From Hetaerina americana (lineage: Eukaryota > Arthropoda > Insecta > Odonata > Calopterygidae): 64,000 nt of DNA. Each line of letters opens with the position of its first letter. The stretch's first letter is position 1. Shown piece after piece: positions 35,037 to 47,600 of the stretch. The position numbers and the translations under genes were made by a program. Where the stretch lies: the NCBI GenBank assembly GCA_022747635.1, contig JAKTNV010000060.1, positions 424,872 to 488,871 of the forward strand, in the 5' to 3' direction. The notes under the pieces are model-generated. The model worked only from the letters and a program-made list of their open reading frames with translations. It did not search any database and was not told where the DNA came from.

Positions 35037-38000
35037 GGAATAACCGAGATATATAACGGAGAAGCCTTAAAGTGTTTCCGTTTTCATTTCATTCCTTAGC
35101 GTTTGTGGCCATTAACCTTCAAGTTATCTGACGTCTTCCTTCGCCGCGATCCTTCTGGTCAGGTATGCGCGGAATGGGAATGGACCTCGTTTGTTCAGAT
35201 CCCAGTTCGGGTTTGTAAAGCCTAACCGGAACTGGGAATCCTCAGAAGGGCTTCTGAACTCCTTTTAAATCTGTGGCACTTGAGGTTTACAACATTCGGA
35301 AAAGCGACGGGCCGACATTTCAATTGCTCGATCTAAAATTGGCAACTTGATCGCATTCCGCTGTGTTAAGTGCTGATAATTTTTCACTAAATCCTTACAA
35401 TAACTGAGAGGAAGTATTCGTCTCCTAGACTCTTCGTTTTGAATTTTAGCCTAGGCAGCAAAACTCTAAGAAACCCAAAGAAAAAATATTAATAAAAGTT
35501 TTTACTGTTAGTTTCAATAGAGCACTGCTACTAGTATGTTAGGTGTGCAATGGAATGTAAGAGCAAGACGGTGGTAAATTTCAGCAGTTTTTCGAGGAAG
35601 CGAAATGCTTTCCTTGTCTACCGCTCGTAATGCCCTACTGAATCGTACGGTTCCCTAATCGGTTTCGGTATACTCGTACTTTGGATAACGTTACACATCG
35701 CTACTGATTGGGGAAGACAGCAGATATGGAATCGTGTGGAAAGGGCTATTGGAAGTTAACCATTATCTGTTCTGTCTCCTGCGCTTAATTTTCAGAGACT
35801 GAAAAGAAGCATGCTATATTTCTATTCCGTTCATGCTTCTGAGTTTTCACCTGCATTCAACTCATTAATTTGTCTCCATTGCTGATATCACGGTCGCAGA
35901 ATGAAGTAACAATGTTCCAATTCGCAGAACATTTGATTGGTTTCAGTTTCAGATAAATGTACTAAGTTTCATTAAAGGTTCATGTAGAGACTTCAATTTC
36001 TTTCAAGGCTGTTCTTGTACCCGGTGTTTGTGAGAAAAACCCTTCACTAATCGATAAGAAATCGGTTTTTATCTCTTGGCATCCCTGATATTAGGATTGC
36101 GATGCAAAATAATCTCCGGAAAAAGTCAATTTATTGCCATTTTGATGCCAAAAATAACATGAGAAATTTTCCCTCTTTGTCTGTCTGGTCTTAGCGTGTT
36201 CTATATTTTTTACAAATGGTGTAAACTATTTTAATATTAAATATATGTGTGGAATCTTGACAGAGCGACTGGAATAGTGCAGAGCCTATCGTAAAATGGC
36301 TCCGTTTAAAGTAAAATATTCTTCTTGATAAAACATGTAATTCCTTATTCTCTAAAATATTTCATCTGCAAGTATTGGTGTTACATTGCCTGCAAGAAGT
36401 AGGCGAATATATGTTTTTTAAATAAGAAGCAGTATTGGATGAATTTTGTGGTAAAACCGATGAACTAGTACCTGTTTTTCCCCGTAGAAATAAATCAATA
36501 GAAGTACCAATATTTTCAAGAGCCCTGTTTTAAATTGATCATTTTAAATTATCGGTCGTAACATTGGTGGTTGGGTAGGCTCGAACCGAACTGCCAGACG
36601 CTCTTTATTTCATGGGCATATCCCATTAGTTGTTAGGGACATATATGTAATTTATAAATGTAGACTTTATTGGTGTCATTAAATATATATAAAGGGGATT
36701 TTTTTATTTATATTAATTTTCAAATTATATTTCTCGAACACTTTTTATTGTACCGGTCTTGTGCCTCTTCATAGAGTAATCGACCGCTCGTTTGTCCGAG
36801 CGCTCATAACATTATGCTGTCGCTCCCATGACCACACGTCGCACACGCACTTCACTGTGAAGAAATTTGATTGTGTTAACTTAACAGTCGAAATCCCATT
36901 TCACCTCGAAGCATTTCTATCTTTCCTAAAGATTTCCCATCCTTAGACGGAAAAACGTCGCATGGTGACAATTCGCGTCAATCATAGTAAAAAAAATCGC
37001 GACAATCTCGCACCCTCCGTGAGGGTCTAAATTTTGGCATATCCTCATGGTCGAGGTGGTGTCGTTCGGGCCATCATCGCAATTATTGTTGTCTTTAACG
37101 TGACTCCAGGCCCCATGGTCTCCTCGGCTGGGGCATCCGCCGCTCGTCCAAACACTCGAGCAATGCGAGCCGGGGGCGAGAGGGGTGGGACTCGAACGCC
37201 CTCCCCACCCCTCGCCAGTCAGCCCCAAGTTTTTATTTGGTTGAATGAAATCTTCTCAGGTTTTTACGACCCTATCCTCGGATGGAAACGGTTGGAGTGG
37301 CTGGTATATTCCCCTCATCCTTCTTGTCCCCTGCTTACCGCCCCTCGCCACGCATTCCTCCCCCGACCTCATCTTTTCCTTCCTCCCCCCTCGCCTCGAT
37401 CTTGGGTTTCGAATTCACTTCGATCGACTCGGATGGGGAAATTGACGTTGTGAAGACTCGCCAGCTCATTAGCCTTTCTTTCTCTTCGCCTCGTTTCAAC
37501 ATGAATGCTCCAGCCTCCTCTTGCCGTTTGAATCTTCTTGTCGACTGCTTCTGTGAAGTATTTACCTGAGCGCCTTCAGCCGTTAAATTTCACAAAAAGA
37601 TGTGCTTGTTCAAAAGCGACCGCGTGACGACAACTTAATCGGGCCATGTGAACTGGTTTGGTGAGTTAGGTGACGCACTATGATCCTACAACTTTTCACG
37701 TCCTTATGCCTGTTTATTAAATGAGGGAAGGCAGTAAGCTCTTGAGAAATTAGGGTCAATATTAGAACATTTCCATGTAGACAATATTTTGCCTTTTGGG
37801 GTTGCTCCAGGGCAGCTGGCCTTGGGTCACGGCTGGAATCTCCTATGAGCCTGCATGCTATGTTGTCATGTGGTGTTATCCAAGTTCCGTGAATTATTAT
37901 ACGATGTGGCCTAATCTGTTGGAGCATCTGAGAGGTGACTGCTGCTCAAATGGGCAACATCCTTCAGCCACTTACATGGTAGTATTTTCCATGCAACATA

Positions 38001-38362
38001 CGACATCTTTGTGCAAAGATAATTGGTAACAGCGGCATGATCGCAATCGGGCAGTTTCACGGATAAATCAGGTATCCTTGTGATTGGTTGGATGATACAA
38101 AAAGGACGGAGTAAGGACCAAAGCGCCCCGCGAACGAAAAAAGGGCCGTTATATCACAGAGTTCCTATATGGTAGTCCCACTTTAAAGGGTGTGATACAC
38201 CCGATTAATGAGAGCCGTCAGTACTACCGGTTATATGACTTAAAACGAGGATTATATGGCGGTCTCTTTTGTAACATTTGTGGAAATGTGCTAGTGTGAC
38301 TTTCTCGCAAATCTGGATGGTCGACGACAATCACGTTCTTCATATTTGTACCTCTTCCACAG
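35037..38362. other. Non-coding sequence upstream of exon A
   Basis: A small hairpin lies at 35200-35237 (arms tcccagttc and gaactggga). The 37.04-37.42 kb part is moderately GC- and CpG-rich. The CpG-replete composition ends shortly after exon A. No exon encoding the missing N-terminus of RNF220 is seen. Confidence 0.5.
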
Positions 38363-38607
38363 GCAAGAAGAAAATCCAGAAGGATCCTTCGTGTTGCCCA
38401 GCTTGCGGCATCACTCTGCGTCCCGGAGAGCTCGAGTCTCACTACATCCAGGAAGTGGAGAGGCTTTACAAGTTGTCTTCAGTCCGTAGGGGTCGGCGGG
38501 ACCTGACCCGGCCGGCCCTGCCTCCACCCCCCGCCACGCCGCCCGCCGCCTCCAACCGCCGCGACGCCTTAGCCGCGAGCGAAGCGACGCCCGAGGGTCG
38601 TTGGGAA
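38363..38607 (+). CDS. RNF220: RNF220-like coding exon A: first zinc finger and Pro/Ala-rich linker
   Basis: The acceptor is ...cctcttccacag before 38363; the first two bases complete a codon begun in an upstream exon. The donor is GAA|gtaagc after 38607 (phase 0). The exon encodes a basic start (GKKKIQKDP), then CCPACGITLRPGELESH with the helix EVERLYKL, which matches the first CxxC finger of RNF220. A low-complexity linker rich in Pro, Ala and Arg follows. The linker part (about 38480-38600) is very GC- and CpG-rich, unlike all downstream introns. The reading frame is also open upstream of the acceptor back to 38275, with an ATG at 38317, so an unspliced alternative first exon is possible. 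Confidence 0.9.
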
Positions 38608-41600
38608 GTAAGCAACCCCATCGCTCAGACCTTGCTCCCATTTATCCCTAATCCCATCACAAAACGTTCACCTTCGACAAAGATATTGGAGTAATTCTCG
38701 TTGGTTCACTTTCTTCCTTGGTCTGGAAATGAAGAGGTATTAAAGGGAATTTGGCTTGTTACTGAAAAAAGAGTTAATGGAATTTAAAATTTAACAGAAG
38801 AATACCTAGCAGATCATAATAGCCTCTTCGAAAACCTGTGAAAAGTCAGGGTTTTTTTTGAGAAGAGTGCCCAGAAGTTCAACCCTCGTAATACAGTAAT
38901 ACCCTGGTCATGTAAAGCTAGCTACTTGAACTGTCATGTAACAGTTGATGTATGCTCTCTTTGGCCAGCGGTATTACCATTTTACTCTTCATGTGGATCC
39001 CAGGTTCTTAGTAGCTGCAATGTTTTAATTTTTGTTCAGGATGTACTTGTTTTTTCCTGGGTTACTGTATTTTCTGGATTACTAGATTTTTCTGCTTCGT
39101 ATGTTCCTCATAAATAAAAACATCTTGTACACAGTGTGTAGTTAACTTTGAATTGGAGACGTTGTTGGCCACTGAAAAATGATTGGCAAAAATCAGCCAT
39201 ATCTTCATCATTTCTTCATTTCCATGTAATATCAAATTGAACACCTCACACGTAAAAACAACTTGTAGATGAAATTCTGGTGAAAACTTAAAATGCTCTC
39301 CTAGACATTCTTGTCCAAGTTCCAATAATGCCTATGTTAAGTAAAAGCATCACAAGCATCTCATATCAGCAAGTGAGAATTTTCTGTCTGTACCCCATGT
39401 TTATTTGGAAATTGTGAGCATGGCCTTGTAGCAATGAGATTGTTATTGGAAGCACTGTGCTATACTTCCAGGAACTAGTTTTCTTTTGGGCTGCTGGAAT
39501 TTCTAGCAAATGGGGTGGCAGCATGGCCCAAATAAACTTTTCAATCTGGTTGAGGATACACTCATGGATCTCCAATGATGGTAAATTGTAATTAATGGTT
39601 GAAATTTCAAATGGATTTGACAAAATACTGGGCATTAAATGGCAGACACAACATGCATTCCAAATTTGACCCAGACAAGGCCAGAGAAGTTTCATGTGTA
39701 GTTGATGCTTCAAATGTGTGGTCATGCACTGTTGAGAGATATTTTGCGATGAATTTTGCAAACACCCTGACTAAAATCAATCAGAAGAAATTCATATCTG
39801 CCAAGTTAATTATTTTATTTAATCAACATGTTCAGATACTCCACTTTTAATGGACATTTAGCATCCATCTTCCTCTCTTCTCCCACCAAATTAAACATGT
39901 TAATTCTTTTACATACTCACATATCAACCTCTATTCTTTGATCAAGTCCAAGTTGGACCCAGGCGGTGCTACATTCCATCTTAAGTCTAATAATCTTTTC
40001 TTTACACTATAGTTTCTTTCGTAAGCAATTTCTAGTTTTGAAAGGAGTTATATGTGCTTTCCTCTTTTTGTGGAAAGTCTCTTAAACTAGAAATGTATTA
40101 GATCAGTAGTGCTAGGGGCTGATAAAAGATTTCCAAGTAGTAGCTTTTCTTGAGAAATCTTGCAGAAAATTTTTAATGTGTTATTATGACTCTATTCTGA
40201 AAAGAAAGTTGGTTGAAATTGGATCATGAATGGAATTTGTACCCTTCATTTGCAACGATTTTCCTCCACAACCAAACAAATCCTGCAAGATGTGGCTTAA
40301 AAGCATTCCTTGCATGGATAATTTTCATTTCAATCTATGAAAGGTATGGGGAAAGTTTCAATACAAAATGTTTTCAGATGTTAAGTTGTTAAAATATAAT
40401 AATGCAAGCATAATTTCTTTTTTGTCTGATAAATCTGAGTAGACTTGTACTTGAAAACACAAGTATCTATTTGAAGAGGATGTTTAAAATTAACCTGGTG
40501 TTCTTGATAGTATTTCTAGTTTTCTAATATACGTGTCTTAAATTTTGTCTTTGAATAACATCTCCTTTGCATTATATTTCTATCCGTCCTCGTCCTATGA
40601 AACATTTTGTTCCTTGGAAATGACCTTTCCCATTTTCCGCATGTGTCTGTTTTGAACTATTCCATAAAGTTAAATCAGAAATCCTTGCTTAGCCATAGAG
40701 CCAAAAAAGACCTATCATTTTATCCTACCTATTTAAGGTTCCACGAAATAATTAACCTGGTAAAAACTATTTTTACACAGCCCTCAAGATTACTTATTTT
40801 CCATTTCAATTGTATTGTGTTAAATTTAAGTGTTCCAATTATCCTAATTCATATTTTTTCACATTATGGCCATGTAACAACTACATTACCATTTCCTTAC
40901 AAGTGTAAAAATGTGGAATTGTGAAGAAGTGGAATACCTTTTGATGGCTATTAAAGAATTACCGAATCAGTGAGGGATTGGGACTTGATCATTCTACTGT
41001 CTCTTGATTTTTAATGAATACACAATTTGATAGGTCATTGATTAAAGTTCAAGTTCTGGCAGTTTTTATTTAACGCCAGGGACCTTGCATTATAAAAAAC
41101 AATCATAATTGGTGCTCTTGTCATGGAGCTCGACTTAAAATGTGATTTTCACTTGATATGTGATCTCTCTTCTTTTTGGTGCCGATTGAACTAGCAATAT
41201 CCATAGACAATGAAGAGAAATTATAATAAAATTATGTTTTCTAATAACAATTGTGTCATTACCATGTATGCATTAAGGTCACCATTGTCCCTTGTGTGTT
41301 ATACATTTGTATTTTACTACTGTACTATCCTCCTGGAAGTAATTTGGAGTTAAGATATTGGGGTTTTTGCCCCTCTATGCCAACCTGTTCAATATAGGAT
41401 TGCATAATTCATCATTTCCTCCTGCCAAAATTATTGGGGTGGGCATTTGAATTTTATTTGTGAAATTGGCATTTTAATTTTCCTTTGGTGATTTCTACTG
41501 CTAAGGTGATGCGTGAACATTTAAAAAGTGAACTTAAACAGTAAAACACACTTTTACTTTCAATTAAGAATTCATTTGATAATGACATTCCACACAACTG

Positions 41601-44600
41601 GCATCTTTTGAGTTATTTTGATTAGAAAGAATCATTGAATTCCCAAGCATACCAAAATTATGAAAACATTCATTGATAAAAAATATTTCAAGAGCTGGGG
41701 TCTACTGGTCTTGATAATAACTCAAGCTGCTACTGCTATGTGTTGGCTCAAGAACCAAATATCTCCTGTATCCATAATGACACTTAACATTTGTTCATGT
41801 AGACTTACCAAAGGATTAAGGCTAACCGCCAGGGCAGACTGCGGGTAAAGAATCGGAAACGTAAACCAGATGAAACGACTTGTCCTGTTTGCAATGAGAG
41901 AGTGCATGGTTCCCTGGAGGAACTTAACTCACATGTGGAGCAGTGTGTTAGGAAGGTAAGATGTCCATGCTTTCTTTGCTAACTGGGCAATTTTTATATT
42001 TTAACTAATATACTTTCTCTATTCTATATTATTTGTATCAGATACTTAAAACAAATGTTATTATAATGCATGAATATAAAAGCAAAAATTGTTCAAGTCT
42101 ATTGTCAAATCTCATTTTGATTTGATTTTTATCTGCAATTTTAAATCATTTTTAACATTTCGCCCAAATTGATGTTATCATTGAAAAAGAAGGGTTTTTC
42201 TCCCGGATGGCTGAAATATATTATTTTTCTCTCTTTTATAAATTTTCAATTCTTATGGGTATGTGTATTTGTCTCCTCCCCATGAATTAAATCCTAAGTG
42301 ATTATTAATTGGTTGATTCCTAGGAAATAGAGACTTGTCACAGATGTCTGCATTCATTTCTGATGAAATAATTATAATTGCACTACTTTTAGGGCTCGGG
42401 TTCCTTTGTTATGAAACTTAAATCATGAAACACACACTCACTGTTTATTTCTCTTTCAATTACATTTCTTGGAAACAAGGATGGACTACCTTATGTAAGG
42501 GTACAAATCAATAAAAGCATGATATTACGTAGAGATCCTCTTGTTGTGGGGATATGTAACTTGATGCTGAAAGCATGTCGTACAAAATGCCATGGAAACC
42601 TTAAGTCTGAGAATCTGGCATCAGTCCTCAAAGCATGTGAAATAAAAGTTACTAATGTAACAAGTTTGTTACAAGTCTAGAATATCGTACAACCCTTTTG
42701 AAAAATATTATCTTCAATCATTACAGGTAATAAAATCCAACATGTCAGTGGTAGCATTTTGATGTTAGACACTTATCAATAGCATAATTTTAGTTTTAAA
42801 AAATGAAATATCCAAGTTAAGGACTAAATCCACTAAATACACATACTGGGATAATGAAGTTTATAAGTTTTGATGATGATGACTTTGTAAATTATTCAAA
42901 TTATTTGCCTGCTTAATTTTGTATCATTGGAATATTTTTCTTACAGGAATGTATTGAGATACTAATGAATTTAGAATTTCAGATCTTCACAGGCTCTCTA
43001 TCCAATTACCAGAACTAAATATTCTATTTGTCGTAATTTCATGATTTTTCTGATACCCAATGAATATGACAGCAGTTGTGAAATGGAATGTAAAACATCA
43101 AAAAGAGCCATTTGCACTAGATTGTTGATACAGTCAGATACCCGTAATTAGTGTATCCCATGATATTGGGTTTTCGAAGAATCAATGAAGAGAATGAGTT
43201 CTGTAATCACTTGCTTAGCAACTTGGTTTTCCAGGAAAAGGTGAAAAAATTGATGAAATCCTTGAATAGCCATTCAATGACGCAGCAATAAGTATTAAAT
43301 CTCAGACTAGGAACTAGGTTTAGTCAAAAAATAGATACATAGTATGTGAGAGAGAAAGAATTTAGGTGTCTTTGATTCCTTTCCCTTCCAGAATTGGTTG
43401 AGTATTGATAATAATTCAATTAGGAAAGTTTCACTCTAGACTTAGCAGAACTCACTGATTATACCAGATTGAGCCAAGCAGTCTGGTGGTAAGCCTTCAG
43501 ATGCCCAACACCTCCCCCCTTCAAGGGGTTGGATAGGCATTTCCATTACTAAGGCTTGCCTTTTGGTACCCCTGACCCATGGACACTTACTCCCCAATTT
43601 TCAGGCTGCACAATTGCCAACCCTAAATTACCCTAGAGGTGTTCCTCCTAAATTAGTACCTTATCTCAACATTCCGCTCGGCATGAAGTAACCCCTTCAT
43701 GAAACTTGGTTATTAGATTCCCTTTTGGTGCTCATTACTCAATTTACCTAATCTTTTTGCTTGTTGGCTGCATTACTTAACCGCTCCTTTTCAAATTAAT
43801 TGAACATTTTGCATCTATAACTCATTATTTACCTCAAATTGTTATTGACAGCAAAAAATGAGGTCTTCAATCTTTGGAATTCTAGCCTTAAGTCTGAAGT
43901 CAAGTTCATGTTAATTCTCAAGTCCAATTATTTTGATGGAGAAGTGCTTCTTCAATAGCCCAAAAATGGTCTTTTGTGTTGTACATTACAATAAATTTTT
44001 AGAGAATTCTGGTTAAGCTTCTAAAACTGCTAACAAAATTAGTAAGTTTTTAGTGATAAACAATGAGCTCAAGTCGAGTCTTGTGACAAATTGAGATCTT
44101 TCCATTCATTGGCCTTGGCAGTGTGTTTCATTTGTAAATCTGGATGTGGCTATATCTTAAGTCTGGACAATTACCTAAAAATATTACTTAAAAAGCTGAG
44201 GTTAAGTTGCTGATATTTATTTACTTATGTTTGTATTTCAGCATGGGTCTGGTGTAGATGAGGAAGAAAATGTGGATGTTGAAGGTGACAGTGAAATGTT
44301 TGTAGACTATGAATGGACCGGACAGCGTAGAATCAGAGCAAGTTCTTTACTGGTTGGTGGCTATGCGGGTAAGTGTAATCAACCAACCATCCAGGAAGGT
44401 AACATTTTTATTTTATATGCATTAATTATTTTTTCCATTTTACACGGGGATAGAGAGTGATGGCATAAGGCAGGAGAGTGGTGGCTGATGGTAACTTAAG
44501 ATGGGTATAAGGTAGAAATTCACAAGCTCATGTTTTAGGTTAAATTTTCAATTTTTTTTGTTCTATGTACAGTTTTACCTGTGCATCTGTGCTTAACTTT

Positions 44601-47600
44601 TAATTTGTGGGAAACGTACCTGTACGTGTGCGCAGACAACTGCGAGAGAAACATTCTTGTGCGTTTGACAATCTCTTGCTCCTTTGACAATCTCTTGCCG
44701 ACCCCAGTGGCGGCGGGGTAACGTCCTATTCTGCCATTCCAAGGGTCGCGGGTTCGATTCCCGCCTGGGTGAGTTTCCCTCCATCTAGGGCTTGGGTGTT
44801 TGTAAATGTGGCCATTGTTATCGTTGTTAATAGTTCGATGTAAAGGCCAAAATGTGCTGTTTTCGGACTAATACTGAATAAATAAATAAATAAAATCCAA
44901 AGTCCTTTCAGTAATTATGACCTAAACTCTTTTAGAGGGATAGGGAGTTAACTCTTTCCTAGGAAGGGTTAACTCCCTCTACTCCCAAACTGTTTCCTCC
45001 CTCACTCTTTAGGGCTTGCATTGTACTATCATGAGATATGGCAACTCTTTCCAACTGTTCACCACTTTTAGTGACTCAACATTACGTGGGTATAAATGAA
45101 TGGATTTAAACACCATTTGGTGGCAATTCAATGATTATCACTAGAAAAATAAGTATTTAATGAGTTTTATACAAATTTTAAAAAATTTTAATTAATGTCT
45201 AGAATTCCAGCAGTGAGTCATTGAAGTGCACTCTATAGTGGCCGCCTCTTGGGATATAAGGAAAGAAAAGGTGCTCGGGGGGGTTATAAGGGTCTTCTAC
45301 TTGCTTTGCCTTAACATGTGGAAGAGAAGCACCTGGTGCATGAGATTTGTTGCTATTGTTATACATAGTAGTGTATAGCATAAGAATTGAAAGAAAATAT
45401 GTTCAAATTTCATGGTGAAGTGAACTCTAAGATAAAATGTATGTTGAATGTGATGGGAAATAATTGAAACCATGTAGTTCTTTTTATTATTTACCAGGTA
45501 GTCTACTTAATGCCCTTTTCACATTCAGATTTTCAAATTTTTCAAGTATCATTTATGAAACTGCGGTATAACCTACATAGATAATAGGTAGTAATATGCA
45601 TGGATGCTTTATAGCCATGCTAGGTGATATACTGTAGCATTTTATCAGTGATTGGTGTTACTTGGAGTGTGGCATGTAGTTTTGAAAGAATAAATATTGC
45701 TGCAAAGAATTATATAGGAAGCTCACTTCATCCACCCTGTTTTGAAGTGATTTTCTTACATTTTTACCTCACTTTAGCATTGTCTCACGGTTAATAGGTT
45801 CGCAAGCCTCTGCATTTTCCAGCATAATATAAGGGTGGGTTTTCACTGGAGAAACTGAAGGAATGTGCTTAATTGACCAAAAGCTATGTAACTTGAGGCC
45901 TTTTTCATTAACTGAAGCAGTGAACAGATAATTTTTTCAGAAATACTGAAGGACCTCAGCACCTCAATTTTGGTAATGGCTATTATTTATATTGATAAAA
46001 TCAATAGAGAATCAAATATTTTCAGTTTACTGCCCAGATATTTACCCTACTGATATTGAGTTTTTTATAATGAAGCAATTACCCGGTAGGCATTTTGTTG
46101 CTGACAGATACCAATTTTTTGTTATGAATCTTTTACTTTTTAGACCCTTTTTCATTGATTATTCTATGTTTCTCTCAGTATCTTAGTCATTATGCTTTGC
46201 AATCATTCAAAATATTTCAGGTGTTGGCATGGCAACAACAAGCAGTGCCCCCCGTCCAGGTGAAGAAGAGGAAGATCTAGTTGTTGACGGAGATGACACA
46301 GCAACCTTTGGCCCCGCTCAATTTTCAGAAGCAGATGTAGTCATGCCTAGTGTTGATGGGGGACCTCGGGAAGAAAAGGAAAGGCATGCTCTTCGAGAAG
46401 CTGTTATCAGGTAGTTGTTAAAAGCAGATACCATGATGTGTATCTGTTGGTAAATGCTTTCAGGCGCTTATTAAATAGTCAGTATAATATTTCTTAAAGT
46501 GAAAATCATATAATTTCATTGTCTGAAGTAGATTTGTGTATCTGGGTTTCTCTTCAATATTTTGGCTTACCAGGAAATGTTATGTCGGAGAATTCTTAAA
46601 TTGTGGTTTTTGACATTGAATGTCACAGTAAGTCCATTATTGATCATCTTCTCTTTTTCTCTGGCCTCCATGTGATGGTTTCAGTCTTCGTTTCATAACC
46701 TATGAGCCCTCACCTAAAGTTGTCTTCTTTAAGATTTTCATTACCTAGAAAAACATTTTTATTGTTCCAGTTTTTGTCTATTATCTCATATTTCTTCATC
46801 TTTGTTCAATAACCACAATTATTAATCTTTTATTGATGATTGCTCTGAAAAGAGTTATAGTCATTTAATTAAATAAAACGGCCACATTCAAAGGTTGGAC
46901 GAATATTCTTTCATTCAAAAAGCCTTCCCCTATTCTTTTTTGATCTAACAGAATGCTTTTGCAGCATTATACTTCCAATTACCCCAGGCTTGGTCATCTT
47001 TGGGTGAATGGAAGAAGCAAGCCAATAATAGAGTGCAGATTTCAATTTACTGTGGTATAAATTAGTGACTTTTAAATGAAGTGGATTTGTTCATAAATTA
47101 GGAAATCTGTTGAATTATTTCAGAGCTGCATTCATGAAAGATGATGCAATCATTATATTCTTGGAATTTCTCATCAGAGTTTTTGAATATTTTCTATCAT
47201 CTATTTCTTGTTGTTCATCCTGAAATTGGCAATCACTTAATCCTATCAACCATTCAGAACTTGGCAGTATCAAGGATGTTAGCTCTTCCTTATTGTCTTA
47301 ATGGAAAATCAGCAATGTTGCCACTAGTTTTTGCCTGTTCACAGATTTGCAGTCATAATTCAGTGGAGGAAGAAATTATCGCAGACTTTATTTTTTCACA
47401 TCCAAAATTTTTGTTTGTGTTGGTTGTTCATTGATCATTGGGTTGCTACCTCATCAATATTTCCTTATTCTCTTCAGTCTTCTATATTCTTCACTACTTT
47501 TCCCTCTTCAAGAAGATACCAAATACTACTCTGTTAAAGGTAATGATATTGATGATCAAAACCTGTTTTTCTATCAATATGTCATTAAACTCATGATCAT

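Noticed and set aside
34805..35056. Open frames of alternating Ile and Tyr on both strands
   Set aside because: They are translations of the TA microsatellite.
36560..36645. Possible tRNA-like or SINE head on the minus strand (ggttcgagcctaccc)
   Set aside because: Only a B-box-like word is present; there is no A box at the right spacing and no second copy.
39366..39850. Opposed open frames of 131 and 83 codons in the intron after exon A
   Set aside because: No motif, no codon bias, no similarity recognised; the two are overlapping frames of the same CpG-poor sequence.
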